Source: Kineosporia sp. NBRC 101731 (lineage in GTDB: Bacteria > Actinomycetota > Actinomycetes > Actinomycetales > Kineosporiaceae). Taken from it: DNA of 64,000 nucleotides. The notes below the pieces were generated by a model, which was not told the DNA's origin, made no database searches, and saw only the letters and a program-made list of their open reading frames with translations. The stretch lies in contig NZ_BSTC01000001.1 of the NCBI RefSeq assembly GCF_030269305.1, positions 695,467 through 759,466 on the forward strand. The letters are read 5' to 3'. Positions 59,494 through 64,000 of this stretch are shown piece by piece. The first letter of the stretch is position 1. Every line of letters begins with the position of its first letter. A program made the translations under genes and the position numbers.

Positions 59494-61008
59494 GTGGATG
59501 CCCGGATCCAGCACGCCCTGGACGTGCTGGTGGAAGAGCTCGGGGTGGACACCGCGTTCGTGAACCGGTTCCGGCGGGGTCTGTGTCACATCACCCACCG
59601 GTCAGGGCTTCCGCTGGCTGACGAGCTGCAGGCACCCAAGACGGTGGACAGCACGATCTGCCGGCTGGTCGCGGCCGGGGAACTGGAAGCGCTGGTCCCC
59701 GACACCGGGGTGCATCCGGTCCTGGCGGGTCATCCCGACGTCCGACGGATCGGCATCACCTCCTACGCCGGCGTTCCGCTGGTGGTCGACGGGGACATCG
59801 TGGGCGCGGTGTGTGCGGTCGCGGCAGACCCGGTGCCGGGCTGGAGCGACCGGGATGCCGACCGGCTGGCCACCGTCGGGGAGTTCATCGGCCGGGTCCT
59901 GACCTCCGCCGAACGGCCCGGGCCGAGTGATTCCGGGGGATCCGGCACCCACGAAGCCGGGGCGGCCGGGGCGCCGTTGCCGGATCTGGCCGACCTGGCG
60001 CAGACAGTGGCCGGCAGTCGTGACCTGGAGTCGCTGACCCGGCCCCTGCTGGAAGTTCTGCAGTCCAGCACCGGGCTGGAGTCGACCTACCTGACGTTCG
60101 TGGACTGGGTCGGTGACCGGCAGCAGATCGTGTACTCGCTCAACGTCGGTGAACTCGACATCCCGGAAGGGCTGACCGTGCCGTGGAGCGACACCCTGTG
60201 CCAGAGGTCCCTGGACGCCGGAATCCCTTACACCGCTGATGTTCCCTCATTGTGGGGGGACAGCGAGGCGGCTAGGCAGCTGGGGATCCGCACCTACGTC
60301 AGCGTGCCGATCACCGATGCCGACCAGGCCGTCATCGGCACCCTGTGCGGAGCCGGTACCGCCAGTGTCGACCTGCAGAAGCAGCACCTGGGCACCATGC
60401 AGCTGTTCTCCCGGGTCCTGGCCGAGGAGATCAGCCGGGAACGGGCCGAGCACCGCGAGCGGGCCCGGGCCGAAGCACTGGCCCAGCGCACCCGTTCACT
60501 CTGGCGCGAGGACACGGTCGACGCCCTGACCGGGTTGCACAACCGGACCGGGATCCAGGAGTGGCTCACCACGGCGATCGAGACCCTGGAGACGGGCCGT
60601 GAGCAGCTGGCGATCGCGTTCTTCGACATCGACGACCTCACCACGGTCAACGACGTCTACGGCTCCGAGATCGGCGACGACGTCCTGCGCTGCCTGGCGG
60701 CCGCGCTGAGGAACGCCGGACGCCCGGGCGATCTGCAGGGGCGCTGGGGCGGCGACGAGTTCGTCGCCGCAGCCGTTCTCGCACCCAGCGACGCCTCGTT
60801 CGGGAACTGGACCCACCAACAGCAGATGGCCGCCAAATGGTTCTACCAGACGCCTGACCGATTCACCGGCCCTCATCAGACGGGCGGACATACGGTCCAC
60901 GCGTCCCTCGGCGCCATCACGGTCGTCGAGACGGCCACCAGCCCCGAACACGCCCTGCAGGTGGCCGAGCAGGCCATGAGCCGGCACAAGGCCCGTAGCT
61001 CGGCCTAA
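59494..61008 (+). CDS. GAF-GAF-GGDEF diguanylate cyclase
   Basis: Cytoplasmic protein of 504 residues. The first GAF (about 5-140, AFVNRFRRGLCHITHRSG, ITSYAGVPLVVDGDIVGAVCAVA) and the second GAF (about 170-320, LGIRTYVSVPITDADQAVIGTLCGAG) precede a GGDEF domain (about 345-504). The catalytic loop is an intact GGDEF (RWGGDEFVAAA), with the metal site FFDIDDLTTVNDVYG and the LTGLHNRTGI start motif. It should make c-di-GMP; there is no RxxD inhibitory site immediately before the loop. GTG 59494 is preferred because GGAGAGGG precedes it; ATG 59428 or 59470 would add a short N-terminus. Confidence 0.9.
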   Translation: MDARIQHALDVLVEELGVDTAFVNRFRRGLCHITHRSGLPLADELQAPKTVDSTICRLVAAGELEALVPDTGVHPVLAGHPDVRRIGITSYAGVPLVVDGDIVGAVCAVAADPVPGWSDRDADRLATVGEFIGRVLTSAERPGPSDSGGSGTHEAGAAGAPLPDLADLAQTVAGSRDLESLTRPLLEVLQSSTGLESTYLTFVDWVGDRQQIVYSLNVGELDIPEGLTVPWSDTLCQRSLDAGIPYTADVPSLWGDSEAARQLGIRTYVSVPITDADQAVIGTLCGAGTASVDLQKQHLGTMQLFSRVLAEEISRERAEHRERARAEALAQRTRSLWREDTVDALTGLHNRTGIQEWLTTAIETLETGREQLAIAFFDIDDLTTVNDVYGSEIGDDVLRCLAAALRNAGRPGDLQGRWGGDEFVAAAVLAPSDASFGNWTHQQQMAAKWFYQTPDRFTGPHQTGGHTVHASLGAITVVETATSPEHALQVAEQAMSRHKARSSA

Positions 61009-61051
61009 GGACTAGGTGTACTGCTATGGCGTGTGGACCTTCTCGACATGC

Positions 61052-63361
61052 TCACCGGATGTGCAGTTCCTCGAAGAGGAGAGACGCCAGAGCTCGGGCG
61101 TACGCGCCGGTGATGTGGTTGTCGTCGCGGTAGACCAGGGTGTTGCCGACCACCACCGGGCAGCTGGTGGCCGTGCAGAACCAGGGCGCGGGGTCGACCA
61201 CCCGGGCGCTCGCCGACCGCACGGCCCGGGCGATGGCGGTGCGCTGCGGTGTTCCGGTCGCCCGGTCGGACGCCTGGGCACAGGCCTGAATGTTCCTCGG
61301 GTTCTGCGAGAGGCACTCGGGCACATCGGTCTTCGCCCTCGGGGAATCGGCCAGGAAGGCCACGTCGGTGCCCCCGGCGAGCAGCGTCGAGACGGTCCTG
61401 GCCCAGCCCGTGGCCCAGGTGGCGTCCACGTCGGAGGCTGATCCGACCAGGTCGAGGTGGTCGGCGATCGAGGTCGTCACCACCAGGTCCGGTTTCAGCG
61501 CGTGGATGCGGGCGATGCTGTTCGCCCGCCAGGTGTTGCAGGTGCGGTAGTCGCCCCGGAAGGTCTCGGCGTAGACGTGCACCTGTGCGGGGGTGCACAT
61601 CACCTTGGTGAAGACGGCCAGGCGCCAACGGTTTTCGCGAGCCAGGGCGTTCAGGGCCGGGTACCACTGCGCGGCGTGCGAGTCGCCGAAGAGCACCACG
61701 GTCTTCCGGGGCCGGGCGCTGCCGAGCGACTCGCAGCGTTTGGGCGTGCGGGTAGCGGCCACGGCCACGAAGCAGCCGTTGCCGGAGATCGCGGGCTCGT
61801 CGCCCGAGGCCTTCTGGAGTGAGGGCTCCAGGTTGCGGGGGAGAACCGTGACGCGGGTGGCGGTGTCCAGTCGTCGGGCCAGCTGCTGGTGCCGTTGTGA
61901 GGGTGGTCCCTGCAGGTTCAGGCCCGCGGCCAGTCCTTCGCCCTGCGTCTGCCGGGCAGGCAGGGCCGGGGCCAGCACGGCGAGGGCGACGGTGACGGCG
62001 GTCAGGGCGGCGGCGAGAACCCCGGCCTGCCAGGGCCGTGCCCGTAACTGCTCGTGGTGCCGCAGCGGCTGCTCGACCAGGGTATACCCGGCGCAGGCCA
62101 GGCCCAGTGCCACCAGGGCAACGAGAAGTTTTTCATAGGTGCTGATCTCGCGCTCCAGGAGATAGGGCGCGATGATCAGGGCGGGCCAGTGCCAGAGGTA
62201 GATCGAGTACGACCGGGCCCCGACGAACTGCAGCAACGGCAGGGACAGCACCCGTCCGGGTCCGGCCCGGCCGGCGATGATCACGGCCACGGTGCCCAGC
62301 ACCGGGATCGCCGCGGACCATCCCGGGAACGGCGTTGAGCTGTCGAAAGTAACCGCGGCATAAGCAATAGCGCTCAGTCCACCCCAGCGCAGAGCGACCG
62401 CACCCCGGCCCAGGGCGCGGGCGGCCCGGCCCGAGACGTCGGCGACCTGGCCCGGGACGTCGGCGGCCCGGCCTGCGGTGTCGGTGACCCGGCCCGGTGC
62501 CGCCGTGACCGTGTGCCCCCGAGGTGCGCCCCTCGTCCCCTGTTCGTGATCAGGCAAACCTTCCCCGCCGACCGTTCCGGAACTCGGGGGAGTTTTTGCC
62601 TGATCACGCAAGAGCTGGGGGATGACCAGGGCCAGGAGAGCTCCGGCGCCCAGTTCCCAGACCCGGGTCGGTGCGCCGAAATAGGCTGCCACCGAATCCG
62701 TCTGACTGGTCACCAGGGAGTCGGCGAACGAGAGGGCGATCAGGGTCGTGAGCAGGGCCGCGAAGGCCGCCCGGCGTCGCAGCAGCACCAGGCAGACCAG
62801 GGCAAGCAGGGGGATGGCGAGGTAGAACTGCTCCTCGACCGCCAGCGACCAGAAATGCTGCAGCGGGGAGGGGGAGGCACCGGCCGAGCGGTAGTCGTTT
62901 CCGACCTGGATCAGGCGCACGTTGAGCACATAACCGGCCGAGGCCACGGCGTCCCAGGCGATGGCCCGCAGGCGCAGCGGCGGCAGCCAGATCCAGGCGG
63001 CGGCCAGGGTGCACACCAGCACCAGGCTCGCGGCCGGCAGCAGGCGCAGTGCCCGCAGTGCGTAGAAACGGCCGATCCGTAACCGTCCGGTGTCCGCGAC
63101 CTCGCGCGCCAGGTGTGAGGTGATGAGAAACCCGGAGATCACGAAGAAGACGTCCACCCCGACGTAGCCGCCGGTGAAAGTCTTTATCCCACAGTGGTAG
63201 AGCACCACCAGCAGAACGGCCAGGGCGCGCAGGCCCTCGATGTCCGTACGGAAGCCCGGGCGGGGCGCGGGTCTCACGTCGTCCGTCGTGGTGATCCGCA
63301 ACCCTCGCGCCGGGACCGCTTCGATCTCGACATTGCTCACCCGGTTCGGATCGGCACCCAC
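61052..63361 (-). CDS. Acyltransferase-3/SGNH membrane protein (OafA-like)
   Basis: A 769-residue membrane protein of the OafA/YrhL type. The acyltransferase-3 domain (about 38-430, FRTDIEGLRALAVLLVVLYHCG, GVDVFFVISGFLITSHLARE, QHFWSLAVEEQFYLAIPL) has about ten spans. The C-terminal SGNH-like domain lies outside (about 520-769), with the catalytic block LFGDSHAAQWYPALNAL and DDNHITGAYARAL. Such proteins acetylate or otherwise acylate cell-surface sugars. A loop of about 70 residues between two spans (around residues 250-325) is not in the family and contains a palindromic element and a 21-bp tandem repeat. The GTG at 63361 is used; GTG 63340 is an alternative. Confidence 0.88.
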   Translation of the reverse strand: MGADPNRVSNVEIEAVPARGLRITTTDDVRPAPRPGFRTDIEGLRALAVLLVVLYHCGIKTFTGGYVGVDVFFVISGFLITSHLAREVADTGRLRIGRFYALRALRLLPAASLVLVCTLAAAWIWLPPLRLRAIAWDAVASAGYVLNVRLIQVGNDYRSAGASPSPLQHFWSLAVEEQFYLAIPLLALVCLVLLRRRAAFAALLTTLIALSFADSLVTSQTDSVAAYFGAPTRVWELGAGALLALVIPQLLRDQAKTPPSSGTVGGEGLPDHEQGTRGAPRGHTVTAAPGRVTDTAGRAADVPGQVADVSGRAARALGRGAVALRWGGLSAIAYAAVTFDSSTPFPGWSAAIPVLGTVAVIIAGRAGPGRVLSLPLLQFVGARSYSIYLWHWPALIIAPYLLEREISTYEKLLVALVALGLACAGYTLVEQPLRHHEQLRARPWQAGVLAAALTAVTVALAVLAPALPARQTQGEGLAAGLNLQGPPSQRHQQLARRLDTATRVTVLPRNLEPSLQKASGDEPAISGNGCFVAVAATRTPKRCESLGSARPRKTVVLFGDSHAAQWYPALNALARENRWRLAVFTKVMCTPAQVHVYAETFRGDYRTCNTWRANSIARIHALKPDLVVTTSIADHLDLVGSASDVDATWATGWARTVSTLLAGGTDVAFLADSPRAKTDVPECLSQNPRNIQACAQASDRATGTPQRTAIARAVRSASARVVDPAPWFCTATSCPVVVGNTLVYRDDNHITGAYARALASLLFEELHIR
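62421..62504 (-). repeat. 21-bp tandem repeat in coding sequence
   Basis: Four diverged 21-bp units encode the 7-residue series GRVTDTA, GRAADVP, GQVADVS and GRAARAL in the inserted loop of the acyltransferase. Confidence 0.8.
62545..62608 (-). repeat. Dispersed GATCA palindrome, copy D (inside a gene)
   Basis: A perfect 14-bp outer stem (62545-62558 with 62595-62608) encloses an inner palindrome GTTCCGGAAC (62574-62583). It is translated in frame in the acyltransferase as RDQAKTPPSSG...GLPDHEQG, close to the copy A peptide. Confidence 0.8.
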
Positions 63362-63480
63362 GGGTGCCCACTGACGTCCACCGTTCGGCCCAGATCGCTT
63401 ACAGCTGATCCTCAGACAGCGCGCCGAACCCTCCCAGCCAGGCAGCCCAGAGTTGAGCCAACGACCTGGAGGAGACCTCG

Positions 63481-63744
63481 ATGAACGCTCGCGACACCGC
63501 CCGCCGCACCACGGTGGCCGTGACCTCGGGCCTGGCCGTGGCCGCCCTCGCCACCACCGCCACGGTGGCTCTGGTGGTGGCCCGCGCCGACGGCGCCGAC
63601 GCCACCACGACGACGACCACGTCCACCGGCGATTCCTCCAGCACCGACACCCAAGACCAAAGTCAGTCAGACACCGGCAGCTCCGGCAGTTCGGGCATCA
63701 GCCCCGGCAGCGGTTCCGCCGACGCCACTTCTGGAGGTTCGTGA
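63481..63744 (+). CDS. Small Thr/Ser-rich exported protein
   Basis: An 87-residue protein. The charged start MNARDTARRTT is followed by a hydrophobic helix (about 12-35, VAVTSGLAVAALATTATVALVV) and a low-complexity tail of Thr, Ser, Asp and Gly. It is a signal-anchor or secreted peptide. GGAGGAG precedes ATG 63481. The stop TGA overlaps the ApbE start (TGATG), so translation is coupled. A role beside ApbE is possible but not shown. Confidence 0.65.
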   Translation: MNARDTARRTTVAVTSGLAVAALATTATVALVVARADGADATTTTTTSTGDSSSTDTQDQSQSDTGSSGSSGISPGSGSADATSGGS

Positions 63745-64000
63745 TGCCCCTGCTGGAGACCCTTCCCGTGCGTGACACCGTGCGTCAGTGGCCGGTCTGG
63801 AGCACTACGGCCCGGGTGGTCGTCACCGATGCCGCGGTCGCCGACGAGGCGCAGGAGATCGTGCGGCAGCAGCTGAACGAGGTCGACGAGGCCTGCAGCC
63901 GGTTCCGCGACGACAGCGAGATTACCCGGATTCAGGAGCTTTCCACCGGGAACCGCCCGGTCACCGTCTCCCCGCTGCTGGCCGTGCTGCTGGGCGCGGC
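63744..64000 (+). CDS. ApbE-family FAD:protein FMN transferase, N-terminal part
   Basis: The gene runs off the right edge. The 85 visible residues start MPLLETLPVRDTVRQWPVWS and contain the ApbE N-terminal hallmark NEVDEACSRFRDDSEITRIQEL followed by VTVSPLLAVLLGAA. ApbE attaches FMN to a Thr of target flavoproteins on the outer face of the membrane, typically in NQR/RNF or FMN-binding-domain proteins. The ATG at 63744 overlaps the stop of the previous small gene. Since only the start is seen, the catalytic Asp/His region cannot be checked. Confidence 0.85.
   Translation, partial: MPLLETLPVRDTVRQWPVWSTTARVVVTDAAVADEAQEIVRQQLNEVDEACSRFRDDSEITRIQELSTGNRPVTVSPLLAVLLGA

Noticed and set aside
1-64000. 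tRNA genes, rRNA genes and CRISPR arrays
   Set aside because: No T-loop like GTTCRANYC in a cloverleaf context, no rRNA landmarks and no regularly spaced direct repeats were seen.

Overview
The window looks like chromosomal DNA from a high-GC, filamentous-type actinobacterium. The evidence is very GC-rich codon third positions, frequent GTG starts, SARP/AfsR-type and SigE-family regulators, Tat-secreted enzymes and many lipoproteins. Kineosporiaceae is my best guess from overall gene style, but nothing here proves it. I see no rRNA, tRNA, CRISPR array, intact IS element or phage module. The 1-228 stub and the Fic remnant at the left edge are the only clear gene decay. Positions, arm lengths and spacings below were read by eye from the sequence.

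Layout. 0.2-2.5 kb: Fic C-terminal remnant, then a divergent azoreductase/MarR pair with duplicated palindromic operators. 2.6-4.9 kb: membrane-anchored sulfite-oxidase-like molybdoenzyme plus a fasciclin lipoprotein. 5-8.9 kb: secreted and unknown small proteins around an isolated HEPN/Abi gene. 9-14 kb: LysR/dapA divergent pair, a PH-domain protein, a Tat-exported GH43-like hydrolase with a LacI-type operator, and a class III extradiol dioxygenase carrying a MarR-like palindrome similar to the one at 1.35 kb. 14.2-18.1 kb: a run of hairpins, an anti-sigma-like protein with a SigE-family sigma factor, and a kinesin-light-chain-type TPR protein. 18.2-22.2 kb: secreted protein and a copper cluster (DyP peroxidase, PCuAC chaperone, membrane protein). 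22.5-26.4 kb: Cys-rich DUF1540 protein behind DtxR-like boxes, then an autoregulated RHH protein, DUF4097 and ABC transporter operon.

26.8-35.1 kb is signalling: a 1999-residue GAF-PAS-PAS-GGDEF-EAL protein followed by a 7TM-PAS-PP2C phosphatase. 35.2-42.6 kb: an OmpR-type two-component system divergent from a MacAB-like efflux operon with a DUF5666 protein and a lipoprotein. 43.6-49.5 kb: serA, photolyase, MscS channel and an MFS exporter. 50-61 kb: a 1350-residue SARP regulator, an unusual two-component pair (cNMP-domain histidine kinase plus a receiver fused to Cys-less glutaredoxin-like and thioredoxin-reductase-like domains), an Hsp70-like/TM/FN3 protein and a GAF-GAF-GGDEF protein. 61-64 kb: an acyltransferase-3/SGNH protein and the start of an ApbE gene.

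The most unusual signal is a dispersed palindrome with CGTGATCA ends. Two copies are intergenic (42641-42723, 44828-44881). Two lie inside unrelated genes (28113-28155 in the GGDEF-EAL gene, 62545-62608 in the acyltransferase gene) and are translated in the same frame to nearly the same peptide (RD-x-A ... GLPDHE-x-G). This resembles the protein-coding palindromic elements known from Rickettsia.
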